DNA of 64,000 nt from Nocardioides sp. (GTDB lineage: Bacteria; Actinomycetota; Actinomycetes; Propionibacteriales; Nocardioidaceae), in the NCBI RefSeq assembly GCF_030150155.1, contig NZ_JASLGR010000015.1, positions 4,629 to 68,628 of the forward strand, given 5' to 3'. This document shows, in pieces, positions 53,807 through 62,055 of the stretch. Under the pieces are notes generated by a model. That model made no database searches. It was not told where the DNA came from and saw only the letters and a program-made list of their open reading frames with translations. Position numbers and translations under genes: made by a program. Within the stretch, counting starts at the first letter, position 1, and each line of letters begins with the position of its first letter.

Positions 53807-54903
53807 TGCACACCGACATCTGCGATCTGTTCGGGATCGAGTACCCGATCTTCGCCTTCACCCCGTCCCAGCACGTCGCCGCCGCGGTCTCGCGGATGGG
53901 TGGCCTGGGTGTCCTGGGCGCGGTCCGGTTCAACGACGCCTCCGAGCTCGACGAGGCGCTGGACTGGCTCGATGACAACACCGACGGCAAGCCGTACGGC
54001 GTCGACGTCGTGATGCCGATGACGGTGCCGAAGGAGGGGACCTCGACGGACCTGTCGTCCTACATCCCCGAGGAGCACAAGAAGTTCGTCGACGAGACCC
54101 TGCTCAAGCTCGGCATCCCGCCGCTGCCGGAGGGCGAGGGCCGCGAGGGCGTGCTCGGCTGGCTGCATTCGATGGCCCGCTCGCACGTCGACGTCGCCCT
54201 CCAGCACCGCCCGGTGCTGATCGCCAACGCACTCGGCACCCCGCCGGCCGACGTGATCGAGCTGGCCCACCAGCACGGCGTCAAGGTCGCCGCCCTGGCC
54301 GGAGCCGCCAAGCACGCCGCCTCCCACGTCGCCAACGGCGTCGACATCATCGTGGCCCAGGGCTATGAGGCCGGCGGGCACACCGGTGAGGTCGCCACGA
54401 TGGTGCTCGTGCCGGACATCGTCGACGCTGTCGGCCCGGGTGTCCCGGTCCTCGCCGCGGGCGGGATCGGCTCGGGACGCCAGTTGGCCGCCGCCCTCGC
54501 GCTGGGCGCCCAAGGTGCCTGGACCGGTTCGATCTGGCTCTCCACCGAGGAGTACCAGACCCTCAACTCCCACGCCGGCTGGGTGGAGGCGTTCACCCGG
54601 GCGACCTCCTCGGACACCGTCCGCGCCAAGATCTACACCGGCAAGCCGGCCCGGCTGCTCAAGTCGAAGTGGACCGACGCCTGGGCCGCCGACGGTGCTC
54701 CGGCGCCGCTGCCGATGCCGCTGCAGAACCTGCTCGTCTCCGACGCGCACAACCGGATCAACGCCGCCGGCGACCCCGACGTGGTCTCGATGCCGGTCGG
54801 TCAGATCGTGGGCCGGCTCAACGACGTCCGGCCGGTCGAGCAGGTGATGCGCGACCTGATCGCCGAGTACGAGGCGACGGTCAAGCGGCTGAGCTCCCTG
54901 TGA
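53806..54903 (+). CDS. Nitronate monooxygenase-family flavoprotein
   Basis: A 365-aa FMN TIM-barrel protein: FGIEYPIFAFTPSQHVAAAVSRMGGLGVLG, VDIIVAQGYEAGGHTGEVATMVLVPDI and GVPVLAAGGIGSGRQLAAALALGAQG. It is related to, but distinct from, the IpdC gene at 13788. It is translationally coupled to fadD19, so it probably acts on a steroid acyl-CoA; many family members in such clusters are double-bond oxidoreductases and not nitronate oxidases. Ends at a large palindromic terminator. Confidence 0.83.
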   Translation: MHTDICDLFGIEYPIFAFTPSQHVAAAVSRMGGLGVLGAVRFNDASELDEALDWLDDNTDGKPYGVDVVMPMTVPKEGTSTDLSSYIPEEHKKFVDETLLKLGIPPLPEGEGREGVLGWLHSMARSHVDVALQHRPVLIANALGTPPADVIELAHQHGVKVAALAGAAKHAASHVANGVDIIVAQGYEAGGHTGEVATMVLVPDIVDAVGPGVPVLAAGGIGSGRQLAAALALGAQGAWTGSIWLSTEEYQTLNSHAGWVEAFTRATSSDTVRAKIYTGKPARLLKSKWTDAWAADGAPAPLPMPLQNLLVSDAHNRINAAGDPDVVSMPVGQIVGRLNDVRPVEQVMRDLIAEYEATVKRLSSL

Positions 54904-54947
54904 CGAGCCTGGGGACCATCACCGATCGGTGATGGTCCCCAGGCTCG
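54904..54947. terminator. Perfect 44-bp palindrome terminating convergent operons
   Basis: 21-nt arms (54904-54924, 54927-54947) with a 2-base centre. It begins at the base after the plus-strand stop and ends 28 bases before the minus-strand stop at 54976. Confidence 0.85.
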
Positions 54948-54975
54948 CCGCGTTGCTGGGCTCAGCGCTGTCGGC

Positions 54976-56073
54976 TCACCACAGCAGGACGGGCTTGACC
55001 GTCCTGCCGGCGGCGGTGTCGGCCACGGCGCTGGCCAGGTCGTCGATCGGGTACGTCCGGATCAGGTGGTCGACCTCGAAGGCGCCCTGGCGGGCCAGGT
55101 CGATCAGGTGCGGCACCATCGACTGCGGGTCCGAGTCGCCCTCGATCGAGGCCTTCACGGTCTTGCCCGCCTGGAGCAGGTCGATCGCGTCCAAGGTGTA
55201 GTTCTCCGCTCCCAGCCCCAGGGCGACCACGGTGCCGCCGCTGGTCAGACAGTGCTGGGCCTGGAGCACGACGTCGCTGATTGCGGTCGTGTCGATCGCG
55301 GCGGAGGCGCCGCCGCCGGTCAGCTCCTTGATCCGGGCGACCGGGTCACCGGTGGTGTCCAGGGCGACCGCGCCGTACCGCTCGGCCAGCGCTCGCCGCT
55401 CGGGGTTCGGGTCCACGGCGATCAACGAACCCAGGCCGCTGTGGTCGCGCAGACCCGCCGCCGCGGCGATCGCCGCGAGCCCGACCGCTCCCGCGCCGAA
55501 GACGACGAGGGAGTCGGTGGGGCCGGGGGAGAGCACGTTGAGCACGGTGCCGGCCCCGGTCTGGAAGCCACAGCCGAACGGGGCCAGCCGGGTCAGGTCG
55601 AGGCTCGGGTCGACCACCACACAGTTGTCGGCATAGGCGATCGCGTACGCCGACAGGCTGGACTGTCCGAAGAAGCTGCCGAAGACCGGCGTGCCGTCGC
55701 GGGTGTAGGTGGTGGAGCCGTCCATCCGCGTGCCCATGTAGTTCAGCATCAGCGAGGAGTCGCAGTAGCCGACCCGACCCGCCTCGCACTTGGGGCACGC
55801 CCCGCACGAGCGGAAGCTCAGCACGACGTGGTCGCCGACCCGGATCCCCGTGACGTCGTCGCCGACGGCCTCGACCACACCCGCTCCCTCGTGACCGAAG
55901 ACGTTCGGGAACATCTCGGCGGGCAGCATCGTGGTCATGGTCAGGTCGGTGTGGCACAGCCCGGTGGCGACCATCTTGACCAGCACCTCGTCGGCCCGGG
56001 GCTCGTCGAGGTCGAGGTCGACCAGCTCGAACGGCGCTCCGGGTGCGGTGACGACGGCGGCACGGGTCCGCAT
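54976..56073 (-). CDS. Zinc-dependent alcohol dehydrogenase (class III-like MDR)
   Basis: A 365-aa medium-chain dehydrogenase: catalytic zinc Cys in GLCHTDL (about residue 39) and GHEGAGVVEAVG, structural zinc site SCGACPKCEAGRVGYC, cofactor fold VVFGAGAVGLAAIAAA. It belongs to the aryl/steroid alcohol dehydrogenase group near AdhD/XylB types. It is last in the operon with the two acyl-CoA dehydrogenases (TGATG overlap). Oxidation of a side-chain alcohol (for instance the CYP125 product) is plausible. Confidence 0.86.
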   Translation of the reverse strand: MRTRAAVVTAPGAPFELVDLDLDEPRADEVLVKMVATGLCHTDLTMTTMLPAEMFPNVFGHEGAGVVEAVGDDVTGIRVGDHVVLSFRSCGACPKCEAGRVGYCDSSLMLNYMGTRMDGSTTYTRDGTPVFGSFFGQSSLSAYAIAYADNCVVVDPSLDLTRLAPFGCGFQTGAGTVLNVLSPGPTDSLVVFGAGAVGLAAIAAAAGLRDHSGLGSLIAVDPNPERRALAERYGAVALDTTGDPVARIKELTGGGASAAIDTTAISDVVLQAQHCLTSGGTVVALGLGAENYTLDAIDLLQAGKTVKASIEGDSDPQSMVPHLIDLARQGAFEVDHLIRTYPIDDLASAVADTAAGRTVKPVLLW

Positions 56074-57185
56074 CAGCTCTGCCCCGCCAGCACGGCGCCG
56101 ATCCGGCGGGCCTGCTCGGTGGTGCCGCCTCCGGCGAACTCCCAGCGCTTCGCCGCGGTGAAGTAGCGGTGCGCGGTGCCGTCGAGGTCGATCCCGACGC
56201 CGCCGTGGATGTGCACGCAGGTGTGCGCGATCCGGTGACCGGCGTCGGCGGCCCAGAGCTTGGCGGTGGCGACCTCGACCGTCGCGGGCAGGCCCTCGGC
56301 CAGCCGCCACAGCGCCTGCCACAGGGTGAGGCGGGCTCCGAGAGTGTCGATGTAGCCGTCGGCCAAGCGCTGGGAGACGGCCTGGAAGGTGCCGATCGGG
56401 CGGCCGAACTGCTCGCGCTCACCGGCGTACTGCGCGGTGAGTGCGATCGCTCCCTCGCACACGCCGAGCTGCTCGGCGCAGGTCAGGGCGGTGGTCAGCT
56501 CGGCCAGCCGGGTGGCGGTGCCGCCCTCGGCGTCGCCGATCAGGCGGTCCGAGGGCACCCTGACGCCGGCGAGGTGGAGCCGGGCGGTGGTGTCACCGTC
56601 GATGATCCGCTCCGGGTCGAGGGTGACGCCGGGGTCGTCGGCGTGGACCAGGAAGACCGCCGTGCCGGTCGGGGTCTGGGCCGGGACCAGGAAGGCGTCG
56701 GCCTCCATCCCGGCCCGCGCCCCGGTCTTCGCGCCGTGCAGCATCCAGTCGGCGCCGCTCTCGGCTGCGGTCGTCTCGGGGCGGCTCGGCGCGTGGTCGA
56801 AGTCCTCGGCCAGGGCCACGGTGAGCAGGGTCGAGCCGTCGGCGGCGCTGCGCAGCACCTCGGCGATGCGCTGCTGGCGGGCGCCCTCGGCCAGCACCAC
56901 GGTGGCGGCGACGTGCGTCGCAGCGGGGACGGGCGCGACGACACGTCCGAGCTCGACCACGACGCGGGCCGCCTCGATCAGTCCCAGTCCGGCGCCGCCG
57001 TACTCGCCGGGGACGGCCAGGCCGAGCAGGCCCGCTTGTCCCAGGGTCTGCCACAGGTCGGGGTCGTGGTGCGGGGTGGGCGTGGTGCCGAGCTCGCGCA
57101 CCCGCTCGGGGGTGACCTTCTCGCCAGCGATCTGGGCGGCCAGAGCCGCCGCCTCGTCGGCCTCGGTGCTGAAGGTGAAGTCCAT
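56073..57185 (-). CDS. Steroid acyl-CoA dehydrogenase, FadE28/ChsE1-type subunit
   Basis: A 370-aa ACAD-fold protein, shorter and more divergent than usual (ARVVVELGRVVAPVPAATHV, REQFGRPIGTFQAVSQRLADGY, HIHGGVGIDLDGTAHRYF). The YEGT glutamate position of classical ACADs is Gly (AGGGTTEQ). In steroid degraders such subunits pair with a FadE29-like partner to form alpha2-beta2 enzymes that desaturate the three-carbon side chain. Adjacent placement 34 bases after the FadE29-like gene supports pairing. Assignment to ChsE1 rather than another pair (IpdE, ChsE4/5) is by recall. Confidence 0.78.
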   Translation of the reverse strand: MDFTFSTEADEAAALAAQIAGEKVTPERVRELGTTPTPHHDPDLWQTLGQAGLLGLAVPGEYGGAGLGLIEAARVVVELGRVVAPVPAATHVAATVVLAEGARQQRIAEVLRSAADGSTLLTVALAEDFDHAPSRPETTAAESGADWMLHGAKTGARAGMEADAFLVPAQTPTGTAVFLVHADDPGVTLDPERIIDGDTTARLHLAGVRVPSDRLIGDAEGGTATRLAELTTALTCAEQLGVCEGAIALTAQYAGEREQFGRPIGTFQAVSQRLADGYIDTLGARLTLWQALWRLAEGLPATVEVATAKLWAADAGHRIAHTCVHIHGGVGIDLDGTAHRYFTAAKRWEFAGGGTTEQARRIGAVLAGQS

Positions 57186-57219
57186 CGGTCTCTCCTGGTC
57201 TGTACGGTGAGCGGGCGGG

Positions 57220-58401
57220 TCAGCGCCGGGCGGCGGGCAGGCCGAGGCCGACCTGGCTGATGATGTCGCGCTGGATCTCGTTGGTGCCGCCGCCGAAGGT
57301 CATCACCAGCGAGGAGCGCGCATAGCGCTCCAGGCGGCCGGCGAGCACCGTGCCGGTGCCGTTCGCGGTGGTGGCGTGCGGGCCGACGATCTCCATCAGG
57401 GCGCGGTAGATCTCGGTGTTGAGCTCGGAGCCGTAGACCTTCGTCGCCGAGGCGTCGGCCGGCGAGAGGGTGTCGATCTCGCAGGCGAGCTTCCAGTTGA
57501 TCAGGCTGAGTGCCTCCACCCGGGCGTGGGCACGGCCGAGCAGGATCTGGACCCACTCGGCGTCGATCACGCGCGAGCCGTCGGGGCGCTTGGTCGCCGC
57601 GGCCCACTCCCGCACCAGCTGGAGCGAGTGCACGGTCGCGGCCGAGGAGGTCAGCGCGACGCGCTCGCGGTTGAGCTGGGTGGTCATCAGCCGCCAGCCG
57701 CCGCCACGCTCGCCGACCAGGTTCTCGGCCGGGACCCGGACGTCGGAGTAGTACGTGGCCGACGTGCCGACCCCGGCGACGGTGTGCACCGGGGTGTAGG
57801 AGAAGCCTTCGGAGGTGGCCGGCACCAGGATCATCGACAGGCCGCGGTGGCGGGGCTGGTCGGGCTCGGTGCGGGCGGCGAGCCAGATCCAGTCGGCGTA
57901 CTGGATCAGGGAGGTCCACATCTTCTGGCCGTTGATCACCCACTCGCCGGTGCCCTCGTCGAGGACGGCGCGGGTCTTGAGCGAGGCCAGGTCGGTGCCC
58001 GAGCCGGGCTCGGAGTAGCCCACCGAGAAGTGCAGCTCCCCAGCGAGGATCTTGGGCAGGAAGAAGTCCTTCTGGTCGTCGGAGCCGTACCGCATGATCG
58101 TGGGCCCGATGGTGTTGAGGGTCAGGTAGGGGATCGGCACCCCGGCGACGGCGGCGACGTCGGTGAAGATCAGCTGCTCCACCATCGAGCGGTCCTGGCC
58201 GCCGTACTCGGTGGGCCATCCGATCCCCAGCCACCCGTCGGCGCCGATCTGGCGGATGACGTCGCGATAGACGCCCGCCTCCCCGAACTCACCGGTGGCC
58301 GAGGCGAGCCCGGCGCGGATCTCGGGGGTGACCAGCTGACCGAAGTACTCCTGGAGCTCGGCGCGAAGTTGTTCCTGGGCCGGTGTCAAGGCGATGCGCA
58401 T
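57220..58401 (-). CDS. Steroid acyl-CoA dehydrogenase, FadE29/ChsE2-type subunit
   Basis: A 393-aa ACAD similar to M. tuberculosis FadE29: LTPAQEQLRAELQEYFGQLVTPE, GADGWLGIGWPTEYGGQ, AGELHFSVGYSEPGSGTDLASLKT, ATYYSDVRVPAENLVGERGGGWRL and TFGGGTNEIQRDII. The classical catalytic Glu is Gly here as in FadE29, so the active site is probably formed with its partner subunit. The ATG at 58401 lies 10 bases after a KstR box and TAGTTT-N6, a leaderless start. It is divergent from kshA. Confidence 0.85.
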   Translation of the reverse strand: MRIALTPAQEQLRAELQEYFGQLVTPEIRAGLASATGEFGEAGVYRDVIRQIGADGWLGIGWPTEYGGQDRSMVEQLIFTDVAAVAGVPIPYLTLNTIGPTIMRYGSDDQKDFFLPKILAGELHFSVGYSEPGSGTDLASLKTRAVLDEGTGEWVINGQKMWTSLIQYADWIWLAARTEPDQPRHRGLSMILVPATSEGFSYTPVHTVAGVGTSATYYSDVRVPAENLVGERGGGWRLMTTQLNRERVALTSSAATVHSLQLVREWAAATKRPDGSRVIDAEWVQILLGRAHARVEALSLINWKLACEIDTLSPADASATKVYGSELNTEIYRALMEIVGPHATTANGTGTVLAGRLERYARSSLVMTFGGGTNEIQRDIISQVGLGLPAARR

Positions 58402-58411
58402 GTGATAAAAC

Positions 58412-58425
58412 TAGAACACGTTTCA
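58412..58425. promoter_or_regulatory. KstR-type operator between the ACAD operon and kshA
   Basis: TAGAACACGTTTCA, full match to TnnAACnnGTTnnA. It serves the leaderless ACAD promoter leftward and the leadered kshA promoter rightward (39 bases to the kshA ATG). Confidence 0.83.
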
Positions 58426-58464
58426 ACTTTTCGCTACGACGTTGGTCGACTGGAGATGGTCCCG

Positions 58465-59622
58465 ATGAGTGATACAGCTGCCCCCGGCGCGCGCACGAAG
58501 ACGCGTAGCCTCGATCTCGGATCGCAGCCCGTGCGTTTTGCGCGCGGCTGGCACTGTCTCGGAATGGCCGAGACCTTCAAAGACGGAAAGCCGCACGCCA
58601 TCAGCTCCTTCGGGACGAAGCTCGTCGTGTGGGCCGACACCCAGGGGGCTCTGAACGTGCTTGACGGCTATTGCCGGCACATGGGCGGCGACCTGACCCA
58701 GGGTGAGGTGAAGGGCGACGAGGTCGCCTGCCCGTTCCACGACTGGCGCTGGGGTGGCGATGGCAAGTGCAAGTCCATCCCGTACGCCCGCCGGGTCCCG
58801 CTGCGCGCGCGCACGCTGCGCTACGAGACCGCCGAGCGCAACGGCCAGCTGCTGGTCTGGCACGACCCCGAGGGGTCGGCCGCCGACCATGACCTGCTGC
58901 CGCCGCAGCTCGAGGGGGTCGGCACCGACCTCTACACCGAGTGGTTCTGGCACGAGGTCCCGATCGAGGGCTCGCACTGCCGCGAGCTGATCGACAACGT
59001 GGTCGACATGGCGCACTTCTACTACGTGCACTTCGCCTTCCCGACCAGCTTCCGCAACGTCTTCGAGGGCACCCAGGCGACGCAGTACATGCAGTCCAAG
59101 GGTCGGCCGGACAAGACCGAGGGGTACGGAGACGCGGACATGTTCCTCACCTCGGAGGCGACCTACTTCGGCCCGGCGTACATGGTCAACTGGCTCGAGG
59201 TCGACTACAAGGGCTTCAAGACCGAGGTCATCCTGATCAACTCCCACCTGCCCACCGGCCCCGACTCCTTCATCCTGCAGTACGGCATCACGGTGAAGAA
59301 GCCTGAAGGCCTGGACGACAAGACCGCCCGTTTCATCGGCAAGAAGTACGCCGAGATGTTCGGCTCCGGCTTCCTCCAGGACGTCCACATCTGGCAGAAC
59401 AAGGTGCCCGTCCAGAACCCGCTGCTGTGCGAGGAGGACGGTCCGGTCTACCAGCTGCGCCGCTGGTACGAGCAGTTCTACGTCGACGTCGCCGACGTCG
59501 AGCCCGACATGACGGCTCGCTTCGAGTTCGAGGTCGACACCACCAAGGCGAACGAGTTCTGGCAGAACGAGGTCGCCGAGAACCTGCGCAAGCAGGCTGA
59601 GCTTGAGGGCGCGTCGCACTGA
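58465..59622 (+). CDS. kshA: 3-ketosteroid 9-alpha-monooxygenase oxygenase KshA
   Basis: A 385-aa Rieske oxygenase. The [2Fe-2S] ligands are Cys70, His72, Cys89 and His92 (YCRHMGGDL and ACPFHDWRW); the mononuclear iron site has His184 and His189 in DNVVDMAHFYYVHFAFP. KshA hydroxylates C9 of ketosteroids, and with KstD activity this opens ring B. ATG at 58465 is preferred because GGAG lies 9 bases upstream; an ATG at 58456 has GGAG directly abutting it. It is coupled (TGATG) to the 99-aa gene and then kshB. Confidence 0.95.
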   Translation: MSDTAAPGARTKTRSLDLGSQPVRFARGWHCLGMAETFKDGKPHAISSFGTKLVVWADTQGALNVLDGYCRHMGGDLTQGEVKGDEVACPFHDWRWGGDGKCKSIPYARRVPLRARTLRYETAERNGQLLVWHDPEGSAADHDLLPPQLEGVGTDLYTEWFWHEVPIEGSHCRELIDNVVDMAHFYYVHFAFPTSFRNVFEGTQATQYMQSKGRPDKTEGYGDADMFLTSEATYFGPAYMVNWLEVDYKGFKTEVILINSHLPTGPDSFILQYGITVKKPEGLDDKTARFIGKKYAEMFGSGFLQDVHIWQNKVPVQNPLLCEEDGPVYQLRRWYEQFYVDVADVEPDMTARFEFEVDTTKANEFWQNEVAENLRKQAELEGASH

Positions 59623-59921
59623 TGGCCTCCTTCACCCCGACCAGCCCGGAGACCCTGGCTGACCGCGAGCGCTACACGGCAGACGGCCTCACCGAGGTCG
59701 CCTGTCTGGACTGTCTCGCGCGTGTCGGGGTGCGGAAGAACAGTGATCACATGACGTCCGTGCAGTGGACCGCCGAAGCGGAAGCCGCCTGTCCTGATCT
59801 CACCAGGCGGATTCCCGAGGGGCCACGTCGCTCCATCCAGGGCGGATGCTCAAGAATATACGAAAGTATCAATGCAGCCGTCGCTGACGGCTCCCTCCCG
59901 ATTGGATTAGGTGTTGACTGA
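59622..59921 (+). CDS. Small four-cysteine protein between kshA and kshB
   Basis: A 99-aa cytosolic protein, not a member of any family I can name. It has Cys28 and Cys31 as CLDC, then Cys57 and Cys76, with His43, a pattern able to bind Zn or an Fe-S cluster. The middle RKNSDHMTSVQWTAEAEAACPDL looks like a conserved core, and the C-terminus GSLPIGLGVD is hydrophobic. It overlaps the kshA stop by one base and the kshB start by 11, so stoichiometric co-translation with KshAB is likely. Codon use matches neighbours, so it is a real gene. A maturation, electron-transfer or assembly role for KshA is a guess. Confidence 0.75.
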   Translation: MASFTPTSPETLADRERYTADGLTEVACLDCLARVGVRKNSDHMTSVQWTAEAEAACPDLTRRIPEGPRRSIQGGCSRIYESINAAVADGSLPIGLGVD

Positions 59922-61008
59922 GCATTCGTTCCACCTCACGGTTCTCGACGTCGTTGCCGAGACCGAGGATGCCTGCACCGTTGTCCTGGATCCGGGCGAG
60001 CACGCTGAGGCCTTCGCCTACCGCGCAGGCCAGTTCCTGACCGTTGCCGTCCCCAGCGACCAGACCGGGGTTGCGGCACGGTGCTACTCACTGTCGTCGA
60101 GCCCGCATGACAACGGGCCGCTGGCGATCACGGTCAAGCGCACGGAGGGGGGCTACGCGTCGAACTGGATCTGCGACAACGTCAAGCCCGGCCAGTCCCT
60201 CCAGGTGCTGCCGCCCGGCGGGGTCTTCACCCCGGCGTCGTACGACCTCGACCTGCTGCTCTTCGCCGGCGGCTCGGGGGTCACGCCGATCATCTCGATC
60301 GCGCGCACCGCGCTCGCCGAGGGCACCGGTCGTCTGGTCATCTTCTACGCCAACCGCAACGAGTCGTCGGTGATCTTCGCCCGCGAGCTCGCCGAGATGG
60401 CGTCGCTCCACCCCGACCGCGTCCTCGTGGTGCACTGGCTGGAGTCGGTGCAGGGTCTGCCCAGCCAGGCCCAGCTCAAGGCCTTCGCCGCCCAGTACGC
60501 CGACTTCAGTGCGTTCGTCTGCGGCCCGGCCCCGTTCATGAAGGCCACCGTCGACGCGCTGCGCGAGCTCGAGTTCCCGCGCGAGCGCCGCCACCAGGAG
60601 AAGTTCATCTCCCTGGGCGGCAACCCGTTCGGTGCTGCCCACGACGCCCCGGCCGAGGTGGCCGAGGAGGTCGCCGAGGCGTCCACCGACGCCGCCGTCA
60701 CCGACGACGCCGCGGTCGCCGAGGCAGGCGCCGGCACCCACGTCGTGGTCGAGCTCGACGGTGACGTCTACGAGTACGACGACTGGGACGCCGGCACCAC
60801 GCTGCTGGACTACCTGGAGAAGAAGGGCGTCAACTCGCCCTACTCCTGCGGCGAGGGCGAGTGCAGTGCCTGCGCCTTCCGCCTCCTGGAGGGCGAGGTC
60901 ACCATGCTGCGCAACGAGATCCTGGACAAGGGTGACCTCGAGGACGGCCTGCGCCTGGGCTGCCAGGCGGTCCCGGCCTCTGAGACGGTCCGGCTCACCT
61001 ACAACTGA
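59911..61008 (+). CDS. kshB: 3-ketosteroid 9-alpha-monooxygenase reductase KshB
   Basis: A 365-aa flavoprotein reductase. Order: FAD domain (RCYSLSSSP), NAD domain (LLLFAGGSGVTPIISIA; CGPAPFM), then a C-terminal plant-type [2Fe-2S] ferredoxin with Cys313, Cys318, Cys321 and Cys351. An acidic Ala/Glu/Asp-rich linker of about 30 residues (247-278) joins the last two domains and is longer than I expect for KshB. It transfers electrons from NADH to KshA. GTG at 59911 overlaps the preceding gene by 11 bases; TTG at 59914 is an alternative. Confidence 0.92.
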   Translation: MLTEHSFHLTVLDVVAETEDACTVVLDPGEHAEAFAYRAGQFLTVAVPSDQTGVAARCYSLSSSPHDNGPLAITVKRTEGGYASNWICDNVKPGQSLQVLPPGGVFTPASYDLDLLLFAGGSGVTPIISIARTALAEGTGRLVIFYANRNESSVIFARELAEMASLHPDRVLVVHWLESVQGLPSQAQLKAFAAQYADFSAFVCGPAPFMKATVDALRELEFPRERRHQEKFISLGGNPFGAAHDAPAEVAEEVAEASTDAAVTDDAAVAEAGAGTHVVVELDGDVYEYDDWDAGTTLLDYLEKKGVNSPYSCGEGECSACAFRLLEGEVTMLRNEILDKGDLEDGLRLGCQAVPASETVRLTYN

Positions 61009-61029
61009 GTCGGCACACAGCCACGACGC

Positions 61030-61065
61030 CACGAGGGCCGCACAGGGATCTGTGCGGCCCTCGTG
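61030..61065. terminator. Terminator after kshB
   Basis: Perfect 16-nt arms (61030-61045, 61050-61065) with a 4-nt loop, between convergent stops at 61008 and 61076. Confidence 0.88.
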
Positions 61066-61075
61066 TCATGGTGCC

Positions 61076-61531
61076 TCAGAACCCGCGGGTCCAGACCACC
61101 TGCTCGTGCAGGCGGCGGCTGCGCCAGCCGGCCTCGGTGCGGACGAAGTCGTGGTGGTAGAGCCCGCCGACCTCGACCAGGCGCTCGCCGCCGAGGCCGT
61201 CGCTGATCATCATCGGGTTGTGGAAGTAGGCGATCACGGTCGCGGCGTCGGCGGGCCAGGCCTCGGCGAAGGTGATTGCGACCTGGCCCAGGGTGTGCAT
61301 CCGGCGGTGGGAGAAGGCCGGGAGGTTGGCGGCCAGCCACGGCTTGACCTCGGGCAGGGCGCCGACGATGCCGCCGGACTCGGAGTAGTCGATCTGGGCG
61401 TCGGCGGTGAAGACCTCGTCCAGGTCGTCCCAGCGATCCAGGTCGACGGCCAGGGTGTAGCGGATCAGGGCGTCGGTGATCGCAGCCCGGTCGTTGAGGG
61501 CGAGCGCTCCACGCTCCTCGGCCTCGGTCAT
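61076..61531 (-). CDS. SnoaL/NTF2-like protein
   Basis: A 151-aa cone-fold protein (DRAAITDALIRYTLAVDLDRWDDLDEVFTADAQIDYSE; AFSHRRMHTLGQVAITF; YHHDFVRTEAGWRSRRLHEQ). The first helix and Asp-Trp-Asp pattern are typical of SnoaL-like isomerases and dehydratases including ketosteroid isomerase relatives. It is the second gene behind the F420-type nitroreductase (ATGA overlap) under a KstR box. Substrate unknown. Confidence 0.82.
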   Translation of the reverse strand: MTEAEERGALALNDRAAITDALIRYTLAVDLDRWDDLDEVFTADAQIDYSESGGIVGALPEVKPWLAANLPAFSHRRMHTLGQVAITFAEAWPADAATVIAYFHNPMMISDGLGGERLVEVGGLYHHDFVRTEAGWRSRRLHEQVVWTRGF

Positions 61532-62010
61532 CGCGGGTCCAGGACGACGACCTGGATCTGTCGATCGGTCCAGGACTGGTAGGTGTCGAAGTCGGCGTAC
61601 AGGTCGACCAGGCGCGGCCACAGCGTGGCCCGCTCCTCGGGGTCGGCGACCCGTGCCCGGACCTGGCGCCGACCGCCCTTGAGCAGCACCGTGGTGTCGG
61701 GCCGCGCCCGCAGGTTGTGCAGCCACTGCGGGTCCTTGGGCAGGCCGCCCTGGGAGGCGACGACGACGAGGCGCTCGCCGTCGCGCAGGTAGACCAGGGG
61801 AGCGGTGAAGGTCTCACCGGACTTCCGTCCGACGTGGTCCAGGAGCAGGATCGGGACGGGCTTCTTCCAGCCGCCGCCGATCCGCCAGGTGCCACCGACC
61901 CGGCCGCGGCTGAGCTGGAAGACGCGGGTGTTGATCCTGGCGCCGTACTTGATCAGGCGGGTCGTCCAGACGGAGTCCAGGCCCGGCGGGCGCTCGGTCG
62001 GCAGCGGCAT
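61528..62010 (-). CDS. Deazaflavin (F420)-dependent nitroreductase-family protein
   Basis: A 160-aa split-barrel protein of the DDN/F420-dependent quinone reductase group: RINTRVFQLSRGRVGGTW, PILLLDHVGRKSGETFTAPLVYLRDGERLVVVASQGG, PQWLHNLRARPDTTVLLKGG. Such proteins use reduced F420. ATG at 62010 is favoured; an ATG at 62028 would lie only 3 bases from the KstR box. The presence of F420-type enzymes in a KstR-controlled operon hints at deazaflavin use in steroid metabolism. Confidence 0.82.
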   Translation of the reverse strand: MPLPTERPPGLDSVWTTRLIKYGARINTRVFQLSRGRVGGTWRIGGGWKKPVPILLLDHVGRKSGETFTAPLVYLRDGERLVVVASQGGLPKDPQWLHNLRARPDTTVLLKGGRRQVRARVADPEERATLWPRLVDLYADFDTYQSWTDRQIQVVVLDPR

Positions 62011-62031
62011 GGGACTACTCTGGCACATTGC

Positions 62032-62045
62032 TAGAACAGGTTCTA
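62032..62045. promoter_or_regulatory. KstR-type operator between nitroreductase and LLM genes
   Basis: TAGAACAGGTTCTA, identical to the kstD box. Rightward its TA begins TAGGGT, then 6 bases, then ATG at 62056. Confidence 0.85.
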
Positions 62046-62055
62046 GGGTGTCGCC

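Noticed and set aside
58456..58464. Upstream ATG as kshA start
   Set aside because: The GGAG motif touches this ATG directly; the ATG at 58465 has normal spacing and gives the usual KshA N-terminus.
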